NCBI GenBank assembly: GCA_016296575.1
Contig: JAEDJA010000004.1
Span: 47,393 to 111,392 of the forward strand
DNA length: 64,000 bases
Direction of reading: 5' to 3'
Source of the DNA: Treponema sp.
Lineage (GTDB): Bacteria; Spirochaetota; Spirochaetia; Treponematales; Treponemataceae
The notes under the pieces were generated by a model. It searched no databases, was not told where the DNA came from, and worked only from the letters and a program-made list of their open reading frames with translations. Every line of letters starts with the position of its first letter. Position 1 is the first letter of the stretch. The position numbers and the translations under genes are program-made. Positions 43,514-52,152 of the stretch are shown one piece after another.

Positions 43514-44518
43514 TTATAGCTCAGCCACAGTTCCACCGGTAAGAATTCTACCAGATACGGTGTCACAGCGGGAATAGTCTTCTCCACCTTCAATCTGACT
43601 GATGAGTTTTTCGGCCAGCATTCGTCCTATTTTTGTACCGTCTTGCTCGTAGGTGGTAAGAGCTGGAATCATCATAGAAGAAAGCATGATACCGTCAAAT
43701 CCAACAATGGAAATATCTTTGCCCGGTTTAAGATTTCGCACATTCAGTTCACGGATTCCACCTAAAACAGAATAATCATCTGGATAGAAAATGCAGGTTG
43801 GCGGATCAGGAAGATCAAGCAGAACCGCCGTAGCCTCAGCTGAAGTTTCAGGATCATGATAAAGGCCTTCCATGAAATAGTTTTCTGGAATTTTCAGTCC
43901 ATTGCGACTCATTTCCTGGCGAAAAACTTCAATTCGTTTTTGGGTTACTTCAGTTTTTTCGCCATGAATCATTGCAACCTTTTTGTGTCCACGACTAACA
44001 ACATATTCCACCAGAGTTTTCATGGCAGTTTCGTTGTCACTAAGGACACAGGCATGTTTTTCATCAAAATAATAATCCAGGCAGACTGTTGGAACTTCGG
44101 ATTTTAAAATTGTCTGTATGTTTTTACGAGAAAAGTCTGTAGCAAGAATAACTACTCCGTCAAAATTACGGGAAAGAATATGATTCAGGTAGTCAAAATT
44201 CTGCACATTGTTTCTGCCAATAAAGGTAATTTCGTATTCTTTTTCCTGAAATGCATTCTGTATTGCACTAAGAATCTTACCAAAGTATTGGTGCTGGATT
44301 CCACTTCCAGTTTTATCTTCGAAAATAATTGCTACATCGTTTGTACGATTTGTACGCAGTGTTCTAGCGGCAATATTCGGACGGTAACCCATGGATTCAG
44401 CTTTCTCTCGGATAAACCGCATTTTTTCTTCACTGATTTCATGACTTCCTTTAAGCGCCTTACTTACTGTCGAAAATGATACACCACATTCACGAGCTAC
44501 ATCTTTTAGAGTCACCAT
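43514..44518 (-). CDS. LacI-family transcriptional regulator
   Basis: 334 residues. The N-terminal helix-turn-helix and hinge are classical: VTLKDVARECGVSFSTVSKALKGSHEISEEKMRFIREKAESMGYRPNIAARTLR. The effector domain is a periplasmic-binding fold (FDGVVILATDFSR, VCLDYYFDEKHACVLSDNETAM, CIFYPDDYSVLGGIRELN, SIVGFDGIMLSSMMIPALTTYEQDG) for a sugar or sugar derivative. It starts three bases after the stop of the 556-residue gene and should be co-transcribed with it. No carbohydrate operon lies next to it. Confidence 0.93.
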   Translation of the reverse strand: MVTLKDVARECGVSFSTVSKALKGSHEISEEKMRFIREKAESMGYRPNIAARTLRTNRTNDVAIIFEDKTGSGIQHQYFGKILSAIQNAFQEKEYEITFIGRNNVQNFDYLNHILSRNFDGVVILATDFSRKNIQTILKSEVPTVCLDYYFDEKHACVLSDNETAMKTLVEYVVSRGHKKVAMIHGEKTEVTQKRIEVFRQEMSRNGLKIPENYFMEGLYHDPETSAEATAVLLDLPDPPTCIFYPDDYSVLGGIRELNVRNLKPGKDISIVGFDGIMLSSMMIPALTTYEQDGTKIGRMLAEKLISQIEGGEDYSRCDTVSGRILTGGTVAEL

Positions 44519-44521
44519 TTA

Positions 44522-46192
44522 TCAGTATCCGTCCGACATTTCTCTGTTTGCATCTTTCTGACAAAGCTCGTTGTAAACAAGACTTCGTTTTCGCAAATCT
44601 TCTTTAAGTTCTTTAGGGAATGGCATATTGCGCCAGAAAATACCACGAACATCTTTTTCAAGACGCTGAACACCTAAGGATTCCTTTGTCATCCACAAAA
44701 TGTAATCTTCGATAAAGTATTCTTTTACATCGCCTTTAAGCTTGTTCTGTTCAAAATGCTGATAATACTGACCTGTAAGACCTTCTTCCATCCAGTAATA
44801 TGATGCTTTTTCCTTTGCAACCTGCCATCGAAGGTCTGCAACTGCAGTAAGAACGGCAATTTTAAGGTCACGTGGATACATTGGAATTACAATTCGGGCA
44901 CGGGAAGTAACACGATTGTATTTATCAAATGGTTCCCAACAGAATCCGCGGTCACCATAAGTTGGTACCAGCAGAGTGTATGGAATAATTCGATTAGGCA
45001 CGTTTTTGTGAATGCGGCAGAAAGCACCAGGATCAATTGATTCAATCCAGGACAATTCTGCAATTACATTTTCGCGGATACCAATTCCTTTTTCAGTACA
45101 GTGACAGAATTCACGAGTAAAAATAGGAAACTGGTTACCCTGACGACCGATTGTCATTTTGGCCATCTGGCGTACTGTATCAAATTCAATTTCAAGAGCC
45201 TGATTATCAACAACGTTCACCTGAACATCGGTGTCGCCCAGTTTATTCTGAACACTGTCGAAAACTTCCTTGGCATCTTGGAATTCTTTAAGACATTTGG
45301 TGTATTCCTTGTCGTTTTTTGAAAGCCGGTGCATAAGATCTGCCATTTCCGACATTGTCTTTCGCTGGGCATCGGTAAATCCCTGTGTATGAGGTGCGCA
45401 CCCAAGAACCGGCTCGTGATGTGTAAGAATTTCAAGACAGTTCTTCAGCTCACCTTCCAGCATGTCCCTTTCGTTTTTTTTGATTCCAAGAAGGTTTTCC
45501 GCATTCTGAAGGCGTCCTGAGTTTTTTGACTGAAGCTGCATCAAGCGTGACTGTTCTGCATTAGCCTGTTCTTCCGCAGTCATATTTGCCAGACGTGGCT
45601 GTTTTGATTCATCGGTCATAGAGTTTTTCATACGACCCGACATAATTTCCTGGAACCATTCATCCACATACATGATTGGTTCACCAGTTTCGTTGGCAAT
45701 TTTTACCTTTGAAAAGAAGTCCTTTTGTTCCGGTCTAAAAAGTGATGGCAAAAGAACACCATATCGCAGGAGCATCTTTTTAGGAAGCGGAATATTGATG
45801 TTCATTACTTTTGGAGCCATACCTTTAAGCAGTTCCCAGTAACAAGTTACAATCTGCTGTCGGAAAATACCGCGGTCTTTAGGATCTTTACAGGTAAGAT
45901 ATTTTGATAAAACCTGATGAACGCGTTGAGATGAGGCATTTTCACCGGAAAGTGCTGTTTTATAATAGGCAGGATCATTAAATTGAGTACCAGGTGTATC
46001 AAGATAAGGATTTTCGATAGGAGCAAAACTTTTAAGACTCAGATCAACATCATGGACCGATCGTTTTCGAGGAGTTGAATCATCGCCGTTTCCATCAGAA
46101 AAATCATCCATTGATAATGATTTTATAGGGCCCGTATAATCTTCGGCTTCATCGAGAAGGGCTGCAATTGAAGGATCCAATTCGTCGCTCAT
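44522..46192 (-). CDS. Large soluble treponemal protein of unknown function
   Basis: 556 residues without signal peptide or membrane segment. The first 60 residues are acidic and probably flexible (DELDPSIAALLDEAEDYTG). A coiled coil is likely at about 205-330 (many Glu, Leu, Lys, Gln: NERDMLEGELKNCLEIL, NDKEYTKCLKEFQDAKEVF). The C-terminal half is rich in aromatic residues (RWQVAKEKASYYWMEEGLTGQYYQHFEQ) and seems globular. No known domain was recognised. The start ATG has AGGAG upstream. It shares a transcript with the LacI regulator downstream. Confidence 0.7.
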   Translation of the reverse strand: MSDELDPSIAALLDEAEDYTGPIKSLSMDDFSDGNGDDSTPRKRSVHDVDLSLKSFAPIENPYLDTPGTQFNDPAYYKTALSGENASSQRVHQVLSKYLTCKDPKDRGIFRQQIVTCYWELLKGMAPKVMNINIPLPKKMLLRYGVLLPSLFRPEQKDFFSKVKIANETGEPIMYVDEWFQEIMSGRMKNSMTDESKQPRLANMTAEEQANAEQSRLMQLQSKNSGRLQNAENLLGIKKNERDMLEGELKNCLEILTHHEPVLGCAPHTQGFTDAQRKTMSEMADLMHRLSKNDKEYTKCLKEFQDAKEVFDSVQNKLGDTDVQVNVVDNQALEIEFDTVRQMAKMTIGRQGNQFPIFTREFCHCTEKGIGIRENVIAELSWIESIDPGAFCRIHKNVPNRIIPYTLLVPTYGDRGFCWEPFDKYNRVTSRARIVIPMYPRDLKIAVLTAVADLRWQVAKEKASYYWMEEGLTGQYYQHFEQNKLKGDVKEYFIEDYILWMTKESLGVQRLEKDVRGIFWRNMPFPKELKEDLRKRSLVYNELCQKDANREMSDGY

Positions 46193-46226
46193 AAATTAAC
46201 TCCTGATAACCTGTTAGTATTCGTTA

Positions 46227-46255
46227 ATTATACCACGGAAAACACGTGGGAACAA
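46227..46255 (-). promoter_or_regulatory. Sigma70-like promoter with an inverted repeat in the spacer
   Basis: On the gene strand: TTGTTC (46255-46250), a 17-base spacer, TATAAT (46232-46227). The spacer is itself palindromic, CCACG-N7-CGTGG (46233-46249), which would place a regulator between the two promoter elements. The leader of about 30 bases carries AGGAG. Confidence 0.65.
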
Positions 46256-46277
46256 TGAAAATATAAAGTGATAGTTA

Positions 46278-46943
46278 TTATTGTAAAAGAGATTTTAAAA
46301 ATTCAGATGGGGTACAGGCTCCGAAATCTAGTTCCAGTTTACCTGCCAAAGATTTTCCATCTTTTGATGAAAGCAGTGCCGCAAAGGCAAGAGGGGTGTT
46401 ATCTGAAGGAATTTTATCGCCGTAAACTTCCGGTACCAGTTCATCTGCATAAACCAGTACAATCTGTTCTTCAGTTCCAGCCAGAAGAGGTGCAACAGCT
46501 GTTTTAAGTCCCTGCATAAAATCGTTTTTTGAAGGATAGATTACGGAGTAACCACCCTGAAGCTTAAAAGCAAGAGTTGCCAGAGCTACAGGTGTATTAA
46601 AAACAGAAAGGGAAAAACCAGCCGGAAGAATATCATTGTCTTCAATAAGCCCCTGATTTATGGTGAATTCCCGTTCAATTTCGCCACGAAGTGACACAAA
46701 TACAATTTTTGTTTCTCGATTGAAATCAGTTTTTTCTAAAAGCTTGTGCACCACATGTACAGTCATCTTGGAAATCTGGCTTAATCGGCGGCGAAAAAGA
46801 GGGTCTGTGTATTCCAGTTTTGGTGAAACCTTTTCCCGCAGGATTTCAATTTCACCATCTGTCCATTTTTTCAGAGCTTCTTCATCATCTTCCAGGCCTG
46901 GAGCCCATACAGCAATGTCTTTAAGGAAAACGTCCACTTTCAC
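46278..46943 (-). CDS. Truncated ketosynthase-like protein (ApeC / chain-length-factor type)
   Basis: 221 residues, about half a ketosynthase. It starts GTG (46943), 12 bases after the methyltransferase gene. KDIAVWAPG at the start, SQISKMTVHVVHKLL, IVFVSLRGEIEREFTINQGL and LPAGFSLSVFNTPVALATLAFKLQGG follow the Ketoacyl-synt_2 pattern seen in aryl polyene clusters; the family's SLSVHN motif here reads SLSVFN. There is no catalytic cysteine, so it is more likely a partner for the intact ketosynthase at 54637 than an enzyme itself. Family assignment is from remembered motifs. Confidence 0.72.
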   Translation of the reverse strand: MKVDVFLKDIAVWAPGLEDDEEALKKWTDGEIEILREKVSPKLEYTDPLFRRRLSQISKMTVHVVHKLLEKTDFNRETKIVFVSLRGEIEREFTINQGLIEDNDILPAGFSLSVFNTPVALATLAFKLQGGYSVIYPSKNDFMQGLKTAVAPLLAGTEEQIVLVYADELVPEVYGDKIPSDNTPLAFAALLSSKDGKSLAGKLELDFGACTPSEFLKSLLQ

Positions 46944-46955
46944 ACCAGCCAGATT

Positions 46956-48062
46956 CTATTTAATTTTGAATTCCAAAAGGGAGTATGCCTGAGTCCCCAG
47001 ATTATGATGGGCTGTTTTCAGTTCAAAACCTGCTTCTTCAATTGCATCTACCAGTTCCTGATAACGGTACATTTTGCTGTTTCCGTTGGCAATACAGGTA
47101 AAATACAAGGAAGTTGCCATAACTGAATAGGCATTTCCTTCAAATCTCTGGTGATCCCAAAGTGGTTCAAGAACATAAACAGTGGTTTTTTCTGTGGAAG
47201 CCTTTCGAACCTTTTTCAAGATTTTTGTTACCTGGTGAAGGCTGAAACAATCCAAAAACTGACTCATCCAAACTGCGTCAGGATTTTCTGGAAGAACTGT
47301 TGATTCAGAAAGCACGTTTGTAGCGTAAGTTGAAATACGATTTTCAAAGCCTTCTTTTTTTGCATTTTCTTCGGCAACAGCAGTCTGCCCTGGAAGATCA
47401 ACGATTGTCATGTGAACGTCTGGATTGTATTTACAGCAGGCAATTGACCATTTTGCGGTGTTTCCACCAATATCAACAATAGTTGCAGGCTTTTTTCCAA
47501 AAACGATTGGAAGTGCTTCAGGAAAAGCTACATCTGAATAAAAGTGATCAAAAGAGAACCAGCTTTTCTTTTCACGTTCTGGAAGTGTAGAAAGGGCTTC
47601 ATAAACTGTAGTCCACTGGTCACCAAAAACTTTAAGTCCTTCTGGTTTTCCAGAAACAATTGAATCTTTAAGTTTAAAAGCACCTTCATAGCAGATGTCA
47701 TTTGTAAAATTAAAATTTGCAACAGTAAGGTCGTCATTAAGAAGGAACCAGCCTATTTTACCAAGAACAAGCTTTTCAACCTCACTTTCGGCATTGAATT
47801 TCAAAACATTCATACCCAAAGCCATTTCTGTAAGTACTTTTACGCCGTATTCAGAAATGCCTGTTTTTTCCGAAATCTCTGATGTTGTAAGGCCTTCTTC
47901 TCCAGAATCTTCAATAAGCTTCATAATTCCCAGCTCAAGAAGAGCACGAATAGCCTGGAAAGTCATTGGAGAAAAAGCAATTTTCTGAGCTTCAAAACGT
48001 GCATCAATAGCACGAATATTATCTTTCTTATACTTGTCAGTCGTAAATAAGGATTTGTCCAT
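46956..48062 (-). CDS. SAM-dependent O-methyltransferase-like protein of the lipid cluster
   Basis: 368 residues. The N-terminal third is a winged-helix dimerisation domain (FQAIRALLELGIMKLIEDSGEEGLTTSEISEKTGISEYGVKVLTEMAL) and the C-terminal part a Rossmann domain with motif I ATIVDIGGNTAKWSIACC, VHMTIVDLPGQTAVAEENAKKEGF and later DAVWMSQFLDCFSLHQVTKILKKV. This is the plan of small-molecule O-methyltransferases acting on aromatic or polyketide substrates. A TATTAT -10 lies six bases before its ATG. It is divergent from the ACP gene (77 bases apart). Confidence 0.83.
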   Translation of the reverse strand: MDKSLFTTDKYKKDNIRAIDARFEAQKIAFSPMTFQAIRALLELGIMKLIEDSGEEGLTTSEISEKTGISEYGVKVLTEMALGMNVLKFNAESEVEKLVLGKIGWFLLNDDLTVANFNFTNDICYEGAFKLKDSIVSGKPEGLKVFGDQWTTVYEALSTLPEREKKSWFSFDHFYSDVAFPEALPIVFGKKPATIVDIGGNTAKWSIACCKYNPDVHMTIVDLPGQTAVAEENAKKEGFENRISTYATNVLSESTVLPENPDAVWMSQFLDCFSLHQVTKILKKVRKASTEKTTVYVLEPLWDHQRFEGNAYSVMATSLYFTCIANGNSKMYRYQELVDAIEEAGFELKTAHHNLGTQAYSLLEFKIK

Positions 48063-48074
48063 AATCTAATAATA

Positions 48075-48103
48075 TTGAATTTTGCGTTTTTTTTCTATAG
48101 AAT
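48075..48103 (+). promoter_or_regulatory. Promoter of the ACP-ligase-exporter operon
   Basis: TTGAAT (48075-48080), 17 bases, TAGAAT (48098-48103). The transcript would carry AGGAGGT ten bases before the ACP ATG at 48140. The opposing methyltransferase promoter (TATTAT at 48074-48069 on the minus strand) abuts it, so the two arms are controlled from one 77-base region. Confidence 0.5.
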
Positions 48104-48139
48104 AAACAAATAATATTTTTACAGGAGGTTCATTTCAAA

Positions 48140-48397
48140 ATGGACGATCTCAAATTAGAAATAAAAAAAGTTATCATTTCAGCACTTCAGCTTGAAGATT
48201 TGGAGCCAGAAAACATTGTTGATTCAGAACCTCTTTTTGGCGAAGGTCTTGGTCTTGATTCTATCGACGCTCTGGAGCTTGGTGTAGCACTTAAGAAAAA
48301 ATTTGGTGTTAAATTTGCTTCAGATGGAGAAGATGCTAAAAAGCCTTTCGCTTCGGTAAACGCTTTGGCTGACTACATTTCTGCTAACCAGGCATAA
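48140..48397 (+). CDS. Acyl carrier protein of the aryl-polyene-like cluster
   Basis: 85 residues. The phosphopantetheine attachment serine is Ser41 in GLGLDSIDALELGVAL. The sequence is acidic and helical, with the usual ACP length. A strong AGGAGGT precedes the ATG. It lies two bases before the ligase fusion gene, and LDSIDALEL resembles ACPs of aryl polyene and flexirubin loci more than the fatty-acid ACP form LDSLDTVEL. APE loci usually have two ACPs; only one is present here. Confidence 0.92.
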   Translation: MDDLKLEIKKVIISALQLEDLEPENIVDSEPLFGEGLGLDSIDALELGVALKKKFGVKFASDGEDAKKPFASVNALADYISANQA

Positions 48398-48399
48398 TA

Positions 48400-50433
48400 A
48401 TGCGAAAATTCTTACGGGTTTTGTTTTACATTTCAATGGCCCTATATCCGGTCCTTGTTTTTTCCCTTCTGGTGGTATTCAAGGTAGATACCCGCATTCT
48501 TTCCCTGTGTATCATTGTGCTTGCCGGTGCTTTTTTCCTGAGTGTTACTGGTAAAAAGATTTTGGCAAATGGCGAAAAAAAAGTTCTGGATTGGAAACCT
48601 ATGTTAAGTTCTGCCCTTCTTCTTGCGGCAGGACTCTTTTGTTTTTTTACCAGCAATGCCATCTTCTTAAAGCTTTATTCTGTTGTTATCAGTGCCAGCT
48701 TCCTGTTTATTTTTGGAAGTACCTTGTTTTTTGAACCAAACATCATCTTTCGTTTTGCAACTTTAGCAGATCGTTCAATAAAAGGTTCTGACTGGGAAAA
48801 CAAAGTTAATTCTTACTGCAGAAAAGTGACTATTGTCTGGTGTGTTTTCTTTATTCTGAATGGAACAACTGCCGCCATAACTGTATTTATCCGCCAGATT
48901 CTTCCAGGTATTTCAGAAGAAAAAGCAAACACAATCTGGTCTGTTTATAATGGCGGCATTTCTTACATTCTTATGGGACTGCTTTTTGCCGTTGAATATT
49001 TAATCCGAATAATGGAGGACAAAAAAATGATTAAAACTGCATCTATATCAACTTTTAAAAATAACTCACGAAAAGATAATTATGTTCTGTGTTATGAAGA
49101 TAAATGGTCTTCAAAAAAATACAAAACCTGGCTGGACTTCCTTACAGAAGCTGCAAAAGTAAGAAAATACATTGAATCAGAAAATGCCGAAAATTACATA
49201 CTCCACTGCGAAGACTATTGGTACTTCCTGGTGACTTTTACAGCCCTTCTTCAGTGCAAAAAAACAGTTTACCTTACCCAGAATATTTCTCCTGCCTTTT
49301 TGAATGAAGTTATGCAGCAGGATTATGTTTTCATTACCGACCAGACTCCTTCTGCTCCTGAAAAAGGCACCATGACTTTTATTCCAGGCCTTTTTGAAAG
49401 CAAAGCTTTTGAAGTTACAAATGACCAAATCAGAACAAGTCCTGAATTTGCCGCCGATGAAACAAAGATTTTCCTTTACACTTCAGGCAGCACAGGAAAA
49501 CCAAAAGCAGTTCCACAGCGAATGAAGGAATTTGAAATCGACAATGCCTTCATCATCAGAAAATGGGGCGAAGAAATCAATAAACGAAAACTGGTTACCA
49601 CTGTAAGCCAGCATCACATTTACGGTTTTCTTTTTGGAATCTCTCTGCCATTTACAATGGGCGTTCCTTTCCGCAGAAAGAGAATCGAAATGCCTGAAGA
49701 ATTTGAAACTCTTTCCGATGAAACCTATATTATTATTGCAACTCCAGCCTTTCTTAAACGCACCGTTGAAGTTGAAGACAATTTGCCTTTAAAAAACACC
49801 TGGATTTTTACCAGCGGTGGAGCAGTAAGTCCGGAACTGGCAGTAAAAACTCAGGAAGTATTCGGATTCTGCCCAATGGAAGTTTATGGTTCAACAGAAA
49901 CCAGTGGAATTGCTTACCGACAGCAGAATAAGGACGGTCTTTTATGGACTCCTTTTGATAATGCGAAAATATGGCTTGGAGATGACGGCTGTCTTAGAAT
50001 TATTTCTCCTTACATCAAAAATCCGGAAGGCTTTGCAACTGCCGATCTTGCAGACATTCAGGAAGATGGTCGTTTCCTTCTTAAAGGCCGCTCAGATTCC
50101 ATTGTAAAGATTGAAGAAAAACGCATTTCCATGACGGAAGTTGAAGGCAGAATTCTGGAAACTGGTCTTGTTAAAGATGTAAAGGTTATTGCCCTTTCAA
50201 ATGATGTTCGTCAGTTTTTGGCCGCAGCACTTGTTCTTAACGAAAAAGGAAAAGCACAATTTGAAGGCGTTGAAAAATTTAAAATCAACCGCTGGTTCCA
50301 TGACTTTTTAATGAATTACTTTGAGAATGTTGTTCTTCCAAAAAAATGGCGTTATCTTGATAGTTTGCCTGTAGATGTGCAGGGTAAAGTTCACAAACAG
50401 GAAATTGCAGCTTTGTTCGAAAATCAGGACTAG
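48400..50433 (+). CDS. Membrane domain fused to an AMP-dependent acyl/aryl-ACP ligase
   Basis: 677 residues. Residues 1-210 hold about six hydrophobic segments resembling the COG4648 membrane protein of aryl polyene clusters. From about 225 there is an adenylating enzyme with the P-loop FLYTSGSTGKPKAVPQRM (about 357-374), EVYGSTETSGIAYRQ and the late core motif LLKGRSDSIVKIEEKRISMTEVEG; the terminal catalytic lysine region is VDVQGKVHKQEI. In APE loci these are two genes. The ligase should load an aryl or acyl acid onto the ACP encoded two bases upstream, at the inner membrane. Confidence 0.86.
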   Translation: MRKFLRVLFYISMALYPVLVFSLLVVFKVDTRILSLCIIVLAGAFFLSVTGKKILANGEKKVLDWKPMLSSALLLAAGLFCFFTSNAIFLKLYSVVISASFLFIFGSTLFFEPNIIFRFATLADRSIKGSDWENKVNSYCRKVTIVWCVFFILNGTTAAITVFIRQILPGISEEKANTIWSVYNGGISYILMGLLFAVEYLIRIMEDKKMIKTASISTFKNNSRKDNYVLCYEDKWSSKKYKTWLDFLTEAAKVRKYIESENAENYILHCEDYWYFLVTFTALLQCKKTVYLTQNISPAFLNEVMQQDYVFITDQTPSAPEKGTMTFIPGLFESKAFEVTNDQIRTSPEFAADETKIFLYTSGSTGKPKAVPQRMKEFEIDNAFIIRKWGEEINKRKLVTTVSQHHIYGFLFGISLPFTMGVPFRRKRIEMPEEFETLSDETYIIIATPAFLKRTVEVEDNLPLKNTWIFTSGGAVSPELAVKTQEVFGFCPMEVYGSTETSGIAYRQQNKDGLLWTPFDNAKIWLGDDGCLRIISPYIKNPEGFATADLADIQEDGRFLLKGRSDSIVKIEEKRISMTEVEGRILETGLVKDVKVIALSNDVRQFLAAALVLNEKGKAQFEGVEKFKINRWFHDFLMNYFENVVLPKKWRYLDSLPVDVQGKVHKQEIAALFENQD

Positions 50434-50449
50434 CTGTCAGGATGTATAA

Positions 50450-51187
50450 ATGGAATATGGATTTGTTGTACCGGTTTACAATCACGGAGCTGCTCTTGAA
50501 GGTGTAGTAAAGAATCTTTCAGCACATAATCTTCCTATCATTATTGTTGATGATGGAAATGATCAGAAAAATCGCAGTCAGATTCTTGATGTGGTAAACC
50601 GATATCCTTTGTGCACGCTGGTTAGCCTGGAAAAAAATTCTGGAAAAGGCATCGCTATGAAACACGGTCTTCTAAAAGCCAACGAAATGGGCCTTTCCTA
50701 TATTCTCCAGGTAGATTCCGACGGTCAGCACGACGCCTCCCGAATTGCTCACTTTATTGAAGCTTCCAAAAATAATCCTGGTGCTTTAATTTGCGGTTAT
50801 CCTGAATACGATGAATCTGTTCCTAAAAAACGCCTTAATGGCCGAAAAATTGCCAACAGCTGGATTCACATTGTTACCCTTTCTCGTTCAATTAAAGATG
50901 CACTTATTGGTTTCCGCGTTTATCCTGTTAAACCTTACATCAATATCATCAATCATCATATTTATATTGATTCCCGCATGGGTTATGATACCGACATTCT
51001 GGTTCATCTTTTTTGGGCAGGTTGTCCTGTTATAAGTGAACCTGTAAAAGTTTTTTATCCTGAAGACGGAATTTCAAATTTTAGAATGGTTCGGGACAAT
51101 ATCCGCATTTCACTTACATATGCCCGTCTTTGCCTTGGTATGATTATCCGCATTCCGATTCTTTTAATCCGCAAAATTAAGAGATAA
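50450..51187 (+). CDS. Family 2 glycosyltransferase of the lipid cluster
   Basis: 245 residues with a GT-A fold. GFVVPVYNHGAALEGVV opens it, followed by IIIVDDGND (UDP-sugar site), ILQVDSDGQHD (metal-binding DxD-like DSDGQ, about 87-95) and the acceptor-side DTDILVHLFWAGCPVISEPVKVFY. The C-terminal hydrophobic and basic segment (IRIPILLIRKIKR) suggests membrane attachment. AGGA upstream supports ATG 50450. It lies between the ligase and the LpxL-type acyltransferase, the order seen in aryl polyene and flexirubin loci, where it is thought to help build the lipid anchor. Confidence 0.88.
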   Translation: MEYGFVVPVYNHGAALEGVVKNLSAHNLPIIIVDDGNDQKNRSQILDVVNRYPLCTLVSLEKNSGKGIAMKHGLLKANEMGLSYILQVDSDGQHDASRIAHFIEASKNNPGALICGYPEYDESVPKKRLNGRKIANSWIHIVTLSRSIKDALIGFRVYPVKPYINIINHHIYIDSRMGYDTDILVHLFWAGCPVISEPVKVFYPEDGISNFRMVRDNIRISLTYARLCLGMIIRIPILLIRKIKR

Positions 51188-51207
51188 TTTTTCATAAGGC
51201 ACATTTC

Positions 51208-52152
51208 ATGAATAAACAGAAAGAAGTTATCAAAACAAACAAACCTATTCTCCTGCTTCTTTGGCTCATAAAATTCATGCCGCTTTTTTTTACACGCCTT
51301 CTGGTTTATCCGGTTTCCTTCTTCTTCTGGTGTTTCGCTTTTGGTGCACGGAAGAACTGCCGCAATTTTCAGAAAAGATTAAGAAAATTTACCAATGGAA
51401 AATCCCCGGTGCTGATTTCCACATACCGCCAGTTTTTCAATTTCAGTCTGTGTGTTGTAGAAAAGATTGAAGGCTGGGTTGGCAAAAAAAACTTCAGTTC
51501 CATAATCATTCAGGACGACTGCCAAAATCTTATCGATCACCTGAACAGTGGAAAAGGCGCCTTTATAATTGCTTCTCACCTTGGAAATATGGAACTGATG
51601 CGCAGTCTAACTACCATGAACGAAATGGGTTGTAAACGTCCGGTAAAAGTTACAATTCTCATGGAGATGGGCGCTACTTCCAATTTTAACAAGACTCTTG
51701 AAAAAATTAATCCCAACGCCATGACAGACGTTATTGATACAAACAGCATTTCTCCCCAGACAATCATTGATCTGGAAGACAAGATCAATCAGGGAAATCT
51801 GGTTGTTATTACCGGTGACCGATTTTCCGCCAATGGAAGCAGTCAGAAGCTGGTGAAAAATTTTCTTGGTGATCCGGCTGCTTTTCCTTACGGTGCTTTT
51901 TTAATTCCAGTTCTGCTTCACACACCGGTTTATTTTATGTTCGGAATGCGTTCAAAAAGTTTTTCAGTGTTTGCCAAAAATTACGAGCTTTATGTTGAAA
52001 CTGCAAAAACTGAACTTGATGTTCCACGCAATAAACGAAATGAGACTATTGATGCACTGTCCAACGAATATGTTGATTATCTTCAAAATTTTGCTTCCAG
52101 ATTTCCTTACCAGTGGTACAACTTTGGCTGTTTCTGGGAAAGCGGAGAATAA
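51208..52152 (+). CDS. LpxL/HtrB-type lysophospholipid acyltransferase
   Basis: 314 residues. A hydrophobic N-terminal anchor (about 12-45) is followed by the catalytic HX4E-type motif ASHLGNMELM (His near 124) and GDRFSANGSSQKLVKNFLGDPAAFPYGAFLIPVLL, typical of lauroyl/myristoyl acyltransferases. In this setting it may acylate the glycolipid anchor of the cluster's product rather than lipid A; no lpx genes are in the window. Its stop overlaps the exporter start by one base (TAATG). Confidence 0.88.
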   Translation: MNKQKEVIKTNKPILLLLWLIKFMPLFFTRLLVYPVSFFFWCFAFGARKNCRNFQKRLRKFTNGKSPVLISTYRQFFNFSLCVVEKIEGWVGKKNFSSIIIQDDCQNLIDHLNSGKGAFIIASHLGNMELMRSLTTMNEMGCKRPVKVTILMEMGATSNFNKTLEKINPNAMTDVIDTNSISPQTIIDLEDKINQGNLVVITGDRFSANGSSQKLVKNFLGDPAAFPYGAFLIPVLLHTPVYFMFGMRSKSFSVFAKNYELYVETAKTELDVPRNKRNETIDALSNEYVDYLQNFASRFPYQWYNFGCFWESGE

